This document shows positions 27,458 to 36,767 of a DNA stretch of 64,000 nucleotides, piece after piece. Location of the stretch: contig NZ_KB893385.1 in the NCBI RefSeq assembly GCF_000374045.1, positions 124,001 through 188,000 on the forward strand. The letters are read 5' to 3'. Below the pieces are notes generated by a model, which worked only from the letters and a program-made list of their open reading frames with translations, searched no databases and was not told the DNA's origin. Numbering within the stretch: position 1 is the first letter of the stretch; each line of letters begins with the position of its first letter. Origin of the DNA: Segetibacter koreensis DSM 18137. GTDB taxonomy: Bacteria; Bacteroidota; Bacteroidia; Chitinophagales; Chitinophagaceae. A program made the position numbers and the translations under genes.

Positions 27458-28189
27458 ATGCTGACTAAAAATGAAATCAAATATATTCAATCTTTATTCC
27501 ACAAAAAACAAAGGGATGAAGACAAGCTGTTTGTAGCAGAAGGACCAAAATTAGTACATGAACTGGTAAATAGTACATATGTTGTAAAACATGTGTATGC
27601 GACAAATAAGTGGTTGCAGAATAACCCTGACACAAAAGTGCCTTTAACAGAAATCTCAGAGATCGAATTGAGCAGGATAAGCAATCTGCAAACACCACAT
27701 GAAGTATTAGCAATTGCCCACCAGGCGGTACATCAAAATGAGCCTCTATTAAAAGGAAGGCTTACAATAGTTCTTGACGGTTTACAGGATCCGGGAAATA
27801 TGGGTACTATTTTAAGGATAGCCGATTGGTTTGGTGTACAACAAATTATCTGCAGCAATGACTGTGTTGAAATTTACAACCCCAAAGTTGTTCAGTCTAC
27901 AATGGGAAGCATAACCAGGGTTAGCTGCTGGTACAAAGATCTTAACGAATGGGTAAAGAAAATAGACGTGCCGGTTTTTGGTGCCTTGCTAAATGGAAAA
28001 AATATTTATACTGTAGGAAAAACACAGGAGGGACTGGTAGTAATTGGCAATGAATCGAAGGGTATAAGAGAACCTCTTCTATCAATAATAACTGACCCCG
28101 TTACTATACCGAAAGTTGGTGGTGCAGAGTCTTTAAATGCCGCAGTGGCAGCAGGCATTATTGTAGGCTGTTTGGTCAATAACCACTAA
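27458..28189 (+). CDS. SpoU/TrmH-family RNA 2'-O-methyltransferase
   Basis: 243 residues from the ATG at 27458 (MLTKNEIKYIQSLFHKKQRD); the longer frame from 27428 adds ten unlikely residues. N-terminal substrate-binding domain (EGPKLVHEL, TPHEVLAIA), then the knotted SPOUT domain: LDGLQDPGNMGTILRIADWFG (motif 1), VVIGNESKGIREPL (motif 2), IPKVGGAESLNAAVAAGIIVG (motif 3). It methylates a ribose in rRNA or tRNA using S-adenosylmethionine. Which position is modified cannot be told. Confidence 0.93.
   Translation: MLTKNEIKYIQSLFHKKQRDEDKLFVAEGPKLVHELVNSTYVVKHVYATNKWLQNNPDTKVPLTEISEIELSRISNLQTPHEVLAIAHQAVHQNEPLLKGRLTIVLDGLQDPGNMGTILRIADWFGVQQIICSNDCVEIYNPKVVQSTMGSITRVSCWYKDLNEWVKKIDVPVFGALLNGKNIYTVGKTQEGLVVIGNESKGIREPLLSIITDPVTIPKVGGAESLNAAVAAGIIVGCLVNNH
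27478..27512 (-). promoter_or_regulatory. Promoter of the BamA/TamA-like gene inside the methyltransferase ORF
   Basis: Minus strand: TTTG (27512-27509), 23-bp spacer, TATATTTG (27485-27478), a perfect -7 box. The predicted start of transcription near 27472 leaves a leader of ~20 nt before the ATG at 27452. An alternative TTTG at 27505-27502 gives a 16-bp spacer. Confidence 0.6.
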
Positions 28190-28240
28190 ATACTATCATT
28201 TGATTTTAAGAACAAGTGAGACGAATAAACTTTCATAATA

Positions 28241-28271
28241 AAAAGAGGTCACCATTACAGCAACCTCTTTT
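28241..28271. terminator. Bidirectional terminator
   Basis: AAAAGAGGT (28241-28249) and ACCTCTTTT (28263-28271) form a 9-bp stem between the convergent methyltransferase and peptidase genes. Confidence 0.75.
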
Positions 28272-28292
28272 ATAGAACGTAAATTAAAAAAA

Positions 28293-29684
28293 TTAGAAAC
28301 CGCTTACATTTAGCCTGCCACCAGTAACACATTTTCGCGCGAGTGAAGGGGTAGGCACGGCACTGCTCAGTATTGCGTTTTTGATTGTAGCCGCAGCAGA
28401 GCCAGGATGAGAAGCAGCGTACAATGCTGCTGCACCGGTAACATGAGGTGTAGCCATTGAAGTACCGCTGTAAGATTCGTAAGAATTGTAAGCAGTTGTA
28501 GAATAAATACCCTGGCCGGGAGCACCTATATCAACCGTTGTAGCTCCAAAATTAGAAAAGGATGCTTTATCTCCGGTTGATGTAATAGCAGCTACCGCTA
28601 TTACATTAGGCAAATCCATATTAGAAGGATAGCTTGGGGTCACATCATTATTATCGCCAACTCCATCACTTCCACCATTACCGGCAGCGGCAATGAATAA
28701 AATATTTTTTGAATTGGCTCTATTTACTGCATCATATAAAGCCTGGGAAAATCCTCCGCCGCCCCATGAATTGTTGCTTGCGACTATATTCATTTCATGA
28801 CGAGTTTTTAAATCGCTAAGATAGTCTACCGCTTTTACTGCATTAGCAGTAGTACCACCTCTGCGACCAAGAAATTTGCAGGAAATAAGAGTTACCTTCC
28901 AGTTTACACCGACAACCCCGCTACCATTATTTTTAGCGCCAATAGTACCAGATACGTGTGTACCGTGATCGTCGAGACCTCCATTTGTACCACCATCGTA
29001 AATAGTATTATTGTTACCATCAAAATCCCACCCGTGAATATCGTCTATATAACCATTATGGTCGTCGTCTACGCCATTCACGGGATCATAAGGATTAGTC
29101 CACACCTGCCCGGAAAGATCAGGATGAGTAAACTGAATACCTTCGTCTATAACACCTACTACGACTGAGGCAGAACCGGTATGTCCTGCTCCCCACGCTT
29201 CTGCTGCCCGGCTTCCATATTGATTAGTAGGACTGCTTGCATCTCCATACATTCCCCATAAGGAACCGTTTGTAAAATAGGGATCGCCAGAGACAATATC
29301 GTGCGTATAAATATAATTTGGTTCTGCAAATTGAACGTCGTCAAGGCCTTTTACTTTGCCAACTGCCTCGAGAGCTTGTAGAGGAGTTTTCACAACAAGA
29401 AATCCTTCATCATCGCCTGCTTGTTGCATAGCTTTGGTTAGAACTTTTTCTGAGACATTACCACTTACTCTTGCCAAAACTGCGGCTCTTACATTAGCGG
29501 CAGTCCCTTTTTTAAATTTTACCAAAAGCTCGTTTGGTACAACCGCATCTGGCGATAACTGGCCGGGCCTGCCTGCGGCTTCTGTTGAAAGACTACCTTG
29601 TTCATCTCTAAAGTTGAGATCTTTTTTACAAGCAGCAAACGTGCTCATCAGCAAAATGATAAGATACAATGGATTTTTCTTCAT
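28293..29684 (-). CDS. Subtilisin-family (S8) serine protease lipoprotein
   Basis: 463 residues from MKKN (29684; a Met two codons upstream is also possible). Lipobox FAAC with Cys19. Residues ~45-135 form an inhibitor/propeptide-like segment (PNELLVKFKKGTAA ... DVQFAEPNYIY). The catalytic domain follows with VVVGVIDEGIQFTHPDLSG (Asp), DDHGTHVSGTIGA (His), the oxyanion Asn in ASNNSWGGGGF and YSGTSMATPHVTGAAAL (Ser); all three catalytic residues are intact. It is predicted to be anchored to the cell surface or periplasmic face and to be activated by removal of the propeptide. No C-terminal sorting domain is seen. Confidence 0.94.
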   Translation of the reverse strand: MKKNPLYLIILLMSTFAACKKDLNFRDEQGSLSTEAAGRPGQLSPDAVVPNELLVKFKKGTAANVRAAVLARVSGNVSEKVLTKAMQQAGDDEGFLVVKTPLQALEAVGKVKGLDDVQFAEPNYIYTHDIVSGDPYFTNGSLWGMYGDASSPTNQYGSRAAEAWGAGHTGSASVVVGVIDEGIQFTHPDLSGQVWTNPYDPVNGVDDDHNGYIDDIHGWDFDGNNNTIYDGGTNGGLDDHGTHVSGTIGAKNNGSGVVGVNWKVTLISCKFLGRRGGTTANAVKAVDYLSDLKTRHEMNIVASNNSWGGGGFSQALYDAVNRANSKNILFIAAAGNGGSDGVGDNNDVTPSYPSNMDLPNVIAVAAITSTGDKASFSNFGATTVDIGAPGQGIYSTTAYNSYESYSGTSMATPHVTGAAALYAASHPGSAAATIKNAILSSAVPTPSLARKCVTGGRLNVSGF

Positions 29685-29940
29685 GCACATATGAGTTTAG
29701 AAAATTAGGATTAATTAAATATATGATAGAAAGGCTGGATAAATCCACCTAAAAAATAGCTTTTTTAAAAGTGAATATTTAAAAGGTTGATTCTAGCCTT
29801 ATTTAATTAGAAAAGTAAGACGAAAAAAATTTTCTCCTTTCTTCGCAGATCCTAAGACAACTAATGTACTTTGCTCTCAGTTAATGGATAAAGCAACTTC
29901 AAACATCTAAACTTGTACTGATTCAGATCATTTTTAAATT

Positions 29941-31236
29941 CTACGAAAGCAAAAAGTCTTTAAATACTTTATACTGAGGTATCATTTTTACACTTTCTTT
30001 TTTCTTATGTAAAATAGTTTGTATGCTTGCAGGCCTTTCAACAGGTTGCCCGGTAATAAGTTCGACTACATCATAAAATTTTACCGGGTGGGCAGTTTCG
30101 AGAATAATACCTTTTTCCTGGGTGTGTTGCTGAAGATATTTTTCCAAACCTGCGAATGCTACAGCACCATGTGGGTCAAGGAGGTAATTGTATTGACTAA
30201 GAGTATCTTTAAGCGTAAGCTTAGTTTCTTCATCGGTGATAGCATAGCTACTTACTGCATTTTTTATTTGTGGATATTCATGTTTGAATAACTCTAATAT
30301 CCTGATAAAATTACTCGGATTGCCAACATCCATAGCGTTTGAAAGTGTAGGGACAGCTTGTTGAATTTGATAATTACCTGTTTGAAGATACTTGTAAACT
30401 GAATCATTAGCATTGACAGCTGCTATAAAATGTTTTACAGGCAATCCGGACAGGTACGCCACCAAGCCCGCACATATATTTCCAAAATTTCCACTCGGCA
30501 CACATACGACAGGAGGATTGTTTTTATCTGCCCATTGCTGGTACGCATAGAAATAATAGAACTGCTGCGGCAGCCACCTGGCAACATTTATAGAATTAGC
30601 TGAAGTGAGGAATAATTCTTCATTTAATTTTTCGTCTGCAAAAGCTTGCTTTACCATTTGCTGGCAATCATCAAAATTACCATCAATCTCTATAGCTGTT
30701 ATGTTTTTGCCCAATGTTGTCAACTGCAGTTCCTGTACGCTGCTTACTTTGCCTGACGGATAGAGAATAACAACATTTACACCTTCAACACCGTAGAAGC
30801 CACTTGCTACAGCTCCCCCCGTATCTCCGGACGTAGCGACAAGTACAGTCACAGGTTTAATTATGTCCTGCACAAAATATCCAAGGCAACGACTCATAAA
30901 CCTTGCTCCTACATCTTTAAAGGCAAGAGTAGGGCCATGAAACAATTCAAGTGAATAAAGATTGTCTTTTATTTTAACCAGCGGAAAATCAAAATTGATT
31001 GTTTCTGCAACAATCAATTTTAAAACATCTGATGGAATGGTATTTCCTACAAATGGTTTTATTGCTGTAAAAGCAATTTCTTCTTTAGAAAGATCATTAA
31101 TATTTTCAATAAATCCAGCCGGTAGTTGCGGAAGCGTTTCAGGAAAATATAACCCTTTATCGGGTGCCTGGCCTTTTATAGTGGCTTCTTTAAAATCTGC
31201 CTTTGCGGATTGTTTGTTAGTACTGTAGTAAAGCAT
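29941..31236 (-). CDS. thrC: Threonine synthase
   Basis: 431 residues. PLP enzyme turning O-phosphohomoserine into threonine. LFHGPTLAFKDVGARFM (~103) holds the PLP lysine; VATSGDTGGAVASGF and VCVPSGNFGNICAG are the phosphate-binding loops. It is the last gene of the minus-strand thrA-thrB-thrC operon, 45 bp after thrB. Confidence 0.97.
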   Translation of the reverse strand: MLYYSTNKQSAKADFKEATIKGQAPDKGLYFPETLPQLPAGFIENINDLSKEEIAFTAIKPFVGNTIPSDVLKLIVAETINFDFPLVKIKDNLYSLELFHGPTLAFKDVGARFMSRCLGYFVQDIIKPVTVLVATSGDTGGAVASGFYGVEGVNVVILYPSGKVSSVQELQLTTLGKNITAIEIDGNFDDCQQMVKQAFADEKLNEELFLTSANSINVARWLPQQFYYFYAYQQWADKNNPPVVCVPSGNFGNICAGLVAYLSGLPVKHFIAAVNANDSVYKYLQTGNYQIQQAVPTLSNAMDVGNPSNFIRILELFKHEYPQIKNAVSSYAITDEETKLTLKDTLSQYNYLLDPHGAVAFAGLEKYLQQHTQEKGIILETAHPVKFYDVVELITGQPVERPASIQTILHKKKESVKMIPQYKVFKDFLLS

Positions 31237-31281
31237 GAAAATATTTTATAACGGGTAGATCCGGGGTTTTTAAAAACTTCT

Positions 31282-32244
31282 TTATTCTTTTATTATCTGT
31301 ACACCAGTTTTACTAATAGTGGTAACATAAGTATGATAACTGATTCCTATTTTTTCGAACACTTCTTTCATCACATTCTCTACATGCTGTGCTGTAGCTT
31401 TATCGGCGCTTAACATAAAGATGGATGGACCCGAGCCGGAAATTCCTCCACCTAATGCACCTGCGCTCTTACACTTGCTTTTAACCTCATCAAAACCAGG
31501 AATTAGAATACTTCTCACAGGTTCTATTATCACATCTTCCAACGAACGGCCTACCAAGGCGAGATCTTTTTGCAATAAACCTGCTACCAAACCTGCAATG
31601 TTTCCCCATTGCTTAATAGCATCTTTTAGCTGCACTTCTTTTCTCAAAATTTGACGCGCATCTGAAGTTCTTACTTCAATCTGAGGATGAACCAGGGTTA
31701 CATAAAAATCAGGAGCCGGAATGCTAATAATGTCTAAAGGAAATATGGAACGGATTAGCGTAATACTGCCATAAATACAGGGTGCAATATTATCAGCATG
31801 CTTTACACCGCTGGCCACTTTCTCGCCGAACATGGCAAAACGCACAAGGTCTTCTTTTGAAAAAATGTTTCCGAGCAGATAATTTGCACCAACCACTGCT
31901 CCGGCCGCGCTTGCTGCGCTCGACCCAATTCCACTACCAGGTTTTATATTTTTTTGAATAGTAACTTCAAAACCTATATTATTTTCAATTTCATCCAACA
32001 TTTCAATCAATGGAGCGCCTGCTGTATTTAGAGCAGGGTCTGACGGAAGTTGATACCCATCTTTACTTATAATAGTTATTTTCTTTTCGTCGAGCAGTCT
32101 TACCTGCATTACGTCATATGGTTCTTCTAAACACATTCCCAATACATCAAAACCGCAAACAAGGTTTGCTACAGTTCCGGGTGCGTGTACTGTCACCTGT
32201 TTTTCAGCAAATGAAGAAATACTTTTCTTTTTTTCTAATTCCAT
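31282..32244 (-). CDS. thrB: Homoserine kinase
   Basis: 320 residues, GHMP kinase family. VTVHAPGTVANLVCGFDVLG near the start, KPGSGIGSSAASAAGAVVGANYLLG (~95, the ATP-binding motif P-x3-G-L-G-S-S-A-A equivalent) and GALGGGISGSGPSIFML (~255, motif 3). It phosphorylates homoserine with ATP. Between thrA (132 bp upstream) and thrC. Confidence 0.97.
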   Translation of the reverse strand: MELEKKKSISSFAEKQVTVHAPGTVANLVCGFDVLGMCLEEPYDVMQVRLLDEKKITIISKDGYQLPSDPALNTAGAPLIEMLDEIENNIGFEVTIQKNIKPGSGIGSSAASAAGAVVGANYLLGNIFSKEDLVRFAMFGEKVASGVKHADNIAPCIYGSITLIRSIFPLDIISIPAPDFYVTLVHPQIEVRTSDARQILRKEVQLKDAIKQWGNIAGLVAGLLQKDLALVGRSLEDVIIEPVRSILIPGFDEVKSKCKSAGALGGGISGSGPSIFMLSADKATAQHVENVMKEVFEKIGISYHTYVTTISKTGVQIIKE

Positions 32245-32376
32245 TTTTCAAATATATTCATTGTTTTACCGGTGCTACTTCTCTTTTAAAAACACTAATT
32301 CAAGTATCAGCCGATGCAAGTACTACGTCGCAAGAATGTTTAATCCCTTTAGTCCAGTTTTCAAAAAATTCTTCTT

Positions 32377-34818
32377 CTATCTGCCTGCACGAATGATGTC
32401 TGCAAAAACACCAGACGCTGTGACTTCAGCGCCAGCACCTGCACCTTTCACTACAAGTGGTTGTTCTGAGTAACGATTTGTATAAAACAACACGACATTA
32501 TCTTTTCCATATAAATGATACAAATCGTGCTGAGGTGGTATTTGCTGTAAACCTACAGAGGCTTTTCCATTATCGTATGTCGCAACAAATTTCAATTTGT
32601 TGCCAGCCTTAGCCGCTTCCTGGTATAGTGCATGAAAATGCTCTTCATGGTTAGCCATTTCTTTGTAGAAATCTTCTACACTTCCCTTCATACATGATGG
32701 CGGCATGAAGGAATTATTGGTAATATCTTCCATTTCAAGCTTTTCACCTGACTCTCTTGCAAGAATCATAATTTTACGCATTACATCTGTTCCGCTTAGG
32801 TCTAATCGCGGATCAGGTTCGGTGTAACCTTCGTCTTGTGCCTGCCGCACCACTTCTGCAAATGACTTTGTACCGTTGTAATGATTGAAAACAAAGTTTA
32901 GAGTACCGCTAAGAACAGCTTCAATTCTGTTAACCTGGTCGCCACTTCTCAACAGGTCATTCAGGCTTCCTATTACCGGCAAACCAGCTCCTACATTGGT
33001 CTCAAAAAGAAATTGTGCATTATACTCTTTTGCAAGATCTTTTAGTTTCTTGTAATATTGGTAGGGAGAAGAGCAGGCGATCTTGTTGCAGGCAACAATA
33101 GAAACACTGCGTTCCAAAAGATGAGTGTACGAATGAGCTATTTGTTCATTGGCAGTCACATCTGCAAAAACAGTATTACGGAGGTTTTTAGATTGAATGT
33201 TTTCGATAAAAGTGTCTATCTGCATCGCTTCGCCTTGCTGTATTTTGTCTTTCCATGTCATCAGGTTTATCCCTTCATCGTCAAAATACATTTTCCGGCT
33301 ATTTGCAATACCAACTACTTTTATTTTAAGTCGCAGGTGCTCCTGCAGATAGGCTTGTTGCTGGTTGAGCTGCGCCAATAATTTGCTTCCAACATTTCCG
33401 ACACCTACTACAAATAAATGAATTTCTTTGTACGTGGTTTCAAAAAATTCTTCGTGTAAAACGTTAATAGCTTTTTTTACATCATTTCTCGAAATAACAG
33501 CTGAAATGTTTCTTTCTGAAGAACCTTGTGCAATAGCGCGAACATTTACACCATTTCGTCCTAATGCGCCAAACATTTTACCACTAATGCCCGGATGATT
33601 TTTCATGTTGTCGCCCACCAGTGCAATAATGGATAAGTTTTCCTCTACAACAAGGGGCTCAACCCTCCCTGTCTCAATTTCATGTGCAAAAATTCTGTCT
33701 ATTGATTGTTTAGCAATAACAGCATTCTTCTGATCGATACCCACACATATGGAATGTTCAGATGAGCTTTGCGTAATAAGAATAACATTTATTTTTTCCT
33801 GTGCCAGTGCCTCAAAAAGTCGTTTTGAAAAACCCGGAATTCCTATCATTCCGCTGCCTTCAAGACTTAACAGTACAATTTCGTTTACACTTGAAATTCC
33901 TCTAATATTTTTGCCGTTGCGTAGAGAAATATTTTCTATTAATGTTCCTTCATCTTCCAGGCTAAAAGTATTTTTTATCCATACGGCAATTTGTTTTTTC
34001 ATTACGGGCTGAATGGTAGGAGGATAAATAACTTTAGCGCCAAAGTGAGAAAGCTCCATGGCTTCCTGGTAAGAAATACGCGGAATTGCTTTTGCAGTCG
34101 GAACAAGACGCGGGTCAGCAGTCATCATGCCTGATACGTCTGTCCATATTTCTAAGTTTTCGGCGTTAATCGCTGCTGCTATAATTGCTGCAGTATAATC
34201 AGAACCTCCTCTTCCGAGAGTAGTAGTTCTTTTATTTGCATCATAAGCAATAAAACCCGGAACTACTGTTATTGCATAATCATCGACGGAAAAATATTCA
34301 TAAATCTGCTTATTGGTGATGGCAAAATCTACTGCAGCAGAAGTATGGCTGCTATCGGTTGTGATAATGTCTCTCGCGTCTTTCCATACGGCATCCATAT
34401 TTAAAGATAAAAGTCGCGATACAAGAATTTGAGAAGACAAAAGTTCACCATAACTTACTATACGGTCTTTTGTAGTTAACGACAATTCTCTCAGTAAAAA
34501 GATACCATTAAATATATCTTCAAGCTCGTTGCATTGTGTTTTAACATGGCTCAGAATTCTGCTTTGCTGTGTTACGGGAATTAATGCTTTTACCGTTTCT
34601 ATGTGTCTCGCTTCTATATATTGCAATTTGTTTTTGTACTCCTCATTTCCTGAAGCAGCCATAGAACCGCATTGCAGTAAAATATCTGTAATACCACCAA
34701 GGGCAGATACAACTACAATCGTTTTTTTTCCTGCTGACCTTTGCTGAATAATGTTAACAACCTTTTCGATGTTTTCTGCATTCGCTACAGAACTTCCACC
34801 AAATTTTAATACTTGCAT
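32377..34818 (-). CDS. thrA: Bifunctional aspartokinase / homoserine dehydrogenase
   Basis: 813 residues, the length of the enteric ThrA/MetL fusions. Aspartokinase domain 1-~290 (MQVLKFGGSSVANAENI; TTLGRGGSDYTAAIIAAAI). Two ACT-type regulatory segments ~310-450 (GIPGFSKRLFEALAQEKINVILITQSSSEHSI; NVRAIAQGSSERNIS). Homoserine dehydrogenase ~465-813 (VVGVGNVGSKLLAQL, NAD(P) site; GAGLPVIGSLNDLLRSGD; GYTEPDPRLDLSGTDVMRKIMIL; GAGAGAEVTASGVFADI). It catalyses steps 1 and 3 from aspartate to threonine; feedback by threonine is expected from the ACT domains. Upstream lies a Thr/Ile-codon run with hairpins (34852-35014). Confidence 0.97.
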   Translation of the reverse strand: MQVLKFGGSSVANAENIEKVVNIIQQRSAGKKTIVVVSALGGITDILLQCGSMAASGNEEYKNKLQYIEARHIETVKALIPVTQQSRILSHVKTQCNELEDIFNGIFLLRELSLTTKDRIVSYGELLSSQILVSRLLSLNMDAVWKDARDIITTDSSHTSAAVDFAITNKQIYEYFSVDDYAITVVPGFIAYDANKRTTTLGRGGSDYTAAIIAAAINAENLEIWTDVSGMMTADPRLVPTAKAIPRISYQEAMELSHFGAKVIYPPTIQPVMKKQIAVWIKNTFSLEDEGTLIENISLRNGKNIRGISSVNEIVLLSLEGSGMIGIPGFSKRLFEALAQEKINVILITQSSSEHSICVGIDQKNAVIAKQSIDRIFAHEIETGRVEPLVVEENLSIIALVGDNMKNHPGISGKMFGALGRNGVNVRAIAQGSSERNISAVISRNDVKKAINVLHEEFFETTYKEIHLFVVGVGNVGSKLLAQLNQQQAYLQEHLRLKIKVVGIANSRKMYFDDEGINLMTWKDKIQQGEAMQIDTFIENIQSKNLRNTVFADVTANEQIAHSYTHLLERSVSIVACNKIACSSPYQYYKKLKDLAKEYNAQFLFETNVGAGLPVIGSLNDLLRSGDQVNRIEAVLSGTLNFVFNHYNGTKSFAEVVRQAQDEGYTEPDPRLDLSGTDVMRKIMILARESGEKLEMEDITNNSFMPPSCMKGSVEDFYKEMANHEEHFHALYQEAAKAGNKLKFVATYDNGKASVGLQQIPPQHDLYHLYGKDNVVLFYTNRYSEQPLVVKGAGAGAEVTASGVFADIIRAGR

Positions 34819-35671
34819 GAACCTTGTTTTAAATAAATTGAATTGTGAGTGAAAAAACCTTTTGGTTTTTTGCAGCTAAGAAGCCCGGAGGTAATATAGT
34901 AATGTACAACCCCTAAAGGGTTGTAGTAATGGTAATAATGCTAACAGGTGCATAACCTGAAGTTATACCAGCGGTTTTAAAATAATTAATATGTGCAGGT
35001 GCTTGTCCCAACAATAGAATTTTCGCCGCTAAGGTAAGTGAAAACTTTTATCATCAACTATATAAAAATTAGGAGGCCGCTCTCATATTTTCGCTATTTG
35101 TTGTAATACAAACAAATTTCCTCGTAACCACACGATTTTAGAGAGCCCTCAAACAGATCTGGAGTGGTTTATACTGCTGTCTTATGATAAAGCCTTTTCT
35201 GCAAAAATTATTTGAAAAAGGGAAGAATAAAACAGAAGGTCAAATTAAAGTAAGAAATTTTGTAGATTTAATTGGCTTAGAAAATCTTTTATCTTTAAAT
35301 TTTTGATTGGGTAAAAATGTAAATCTTAATAATAAAGAATAGATAAAAACGTTTAAGAAAAGCAAAACCACCATAAAAAGCTGCAGTAAAGAACGTTGAA
35401 TATTTTTATCCACGCAATAAAATGGAACGAATAGAAATGAAGTCAGTTTTGCAGTAAATTATTAATGTAATTTGTAGTTATTTTAAATTCTGGTAAATCA
35501 TGAGGGCAATAATATAAAAGCAAAACTTTAAATATTATTTGTGATGCAACCTTCGCAAAAGGTTTTTCTCATATGTATTTATCCGTGACATTTGAAAAAC
35601 AGGATTGGGAAATTAACAAACAAAAAAGCAGGAAAAGTAGAAAACGAATACGATTGCTAAATGAACAATAG
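34819..35671. other. Intergenic region, 853 bp, between thrA and a divergent gene pair
   Basis: The first 200 bp hold the candidate thr attenuator. The remaining 650 bp are AT-rich; the only frame of note is a 40-codon ORF at 35184-35306 (plus), which I do not consider supported. No terminator or promoter box is obvious. Confidence 0.5.
34852..35014 (-). promoter_or_regulatory. Candidate threonine-operon attenuator (leader peptide + hairpins)
   Basis: On the minus strand, seven codons read Ile-Ile-Thr-Ile-Thr-Thr-Thr (34939-34919), then Leu and a TAG (34915-34913). An 8-bp hairpin (34905-34912 with 34918-34925) overlaps the last Thr codons and has the stop codon in its loop. A second hairpin with a stem of six A-T and two G-C pairs (34852-34859 with 34864-34871) lies 34 bp before the thrA ATG and could serve as terminator. 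This is the arrangement of the enterobacterial thrL attenuator. Problem: in this frame the only start candidates are TTG at 35014 or 35011; the only nearby ATG (34953) reads the Leu-rich frame instead. Confidence 0.6.
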
Positions 35672-36760
35672 ATGGTAAAAACATTCAATGACGTTACCGG
35701 GCGTGAATTATTAAATATGCCTTTTATCGATTTTACAGCCATAGTAAAAGAAGCCTGGATAGCATATGACAACACCAGGGAAATAGCGAGGATAGTTGAC
35801 ATAAGCGCCATGGTTTCTACTAACCATGTGTATCGGATTACATTTGTAGATGGCAATTTCATTATTGCAAAGCTTTCTTACTTTGGGGAGTTTGAGCATT
35901 TTGTGGAGGATCATAGTATTATAGACACCCTTTCAAACAATTTGCCGGCACCATTTGAAAACTTCCTGGCTCGCTCATTGGTTAAGGGAAATCAATTATT
36001 TGTATATCGTTATCAAAATAAGATATTAGATGCATGGGTAGTGTTTTACAGGCCCATTGCAATAAAAAAACGTTTACCAAAACGACTTGAAGAGGGTCAA
36101 ATAATAAAGTTGGGCGAACAGATTGCCCTTTTTCACAAGGCGTGTCATTACACTCGAAATACTCTCCCTCCCTCTTCAAAAACACTTAAAACAGATATAG
36201 ATCATTTACTTCGGATAATTCAAACAGACTATGGCCAGTTTGAACATAGATTGCACACTGACGAAATAAAGAAGCAGTCGGATTTGTTTCTTGAAAACTG
36301 TGAGAAACTGAAAGAGTCCGAATTTGAAAGACTGCCAGTTTTTATTGACTGGAACATTGGTAATTTTTCGGTTACTTCTTCTTTTAAATTATTTTCAAGA
36401 TGGGATTACGACTGGTTTAGAATGGCATCGAGAATGTTAGACTTTTATTTTTTAAGCCGTGTTGTTTCCGATGTTGGAGACAGAACCGTTTTTAGTTACT
36501 ATATTACGCCTTTAATGGAGGAGCGATTTTTACTTTTCCTTAAGTCTTATCATAGCGTATACCCGCTGACAGAACCGGAAATAAGATTTTTGAAAGAAGC
36601 TTACCGCTTTTTTATTCTTAATTATGTTGTTAAAGACGGAAGATTTTTCTTTCACGAATTATTTGCTACCAAATTACAAAAAGAAGCTTTTGAAATTTAC
36701 CTTCCGTCAATCGAAAAACAATTTAATCCTGATATTATTTTAAAAGCATTGAACCTTTAA
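35672..36760 (+). CDS. Aminoglycoside-phosphotransferase-like (APH-fold) protein
   Basis: 362 residues, cytoplasmic. The layout suggests an APH/ChoK-type kinase: an N-lobe with FIIAKLSYFGEFEHFVEDHSIIDTL (~63-87; Lys of the N-lobe), a linker with LGEQIALFHKACH (~145), and a C-lobe with LPVFIDWNIGNF (~219-230), where families normally have HGD-x4-N. RWDYDWF (~243) stands in the place of the metal-binding D-x-D region. The catalytic His-Gly-Asp is thus replaced by Phe-Ile-Asp, but Asp and Asn keep the spacing. Substrate unknown (a homoserine-kinase-II or sugar/amino-alcohol kinase type is possible). It is 7 bp upstream of a HAD-like gene, clearly one operon. Confidence 0.6.
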   Translation: MVKTFNDVTGRELLNMPFIDFTAIVKEAWIAYDNTREIARIVDISAMVSTNHVYRITFVDGNFIIAKLSYFGEFEHFVEDHSIIDTLSNNLPAPFENFLARSLVKGNQLFVYRYQNKILDAWVVFYRPIAIKKRLPKRLEEGQIIKLGEQIALFHKACHYTRNTLPPSSKTLKTDIDHLLRIIQTDYGQFEHRLHTDEIKKQSDLFLENCEKLKESEFERLPVFIDWNIGNFSVTSSFKLFSRWDYDWFRMASRMLDFYFLSRVVSDVGDRTVFSYYITPLMEERFLLFLKSYHSVYPLTEPEIRFLKEAYRFFILNYVVKDGRFFFHELFATKLQKEAFEIYLPSIEKQFNPDIILKALNL

Positions 36761-36767
36761 CTTACCT

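Noticed and set aside
35184-35306. 40-codon plus-strand ORF upstream of the APH-like gene
   Set aside because: Starts with ATG and has plausible amino-acid composition, but has no promoter box or known pattern; frames of this length are common by chance at this base composition.
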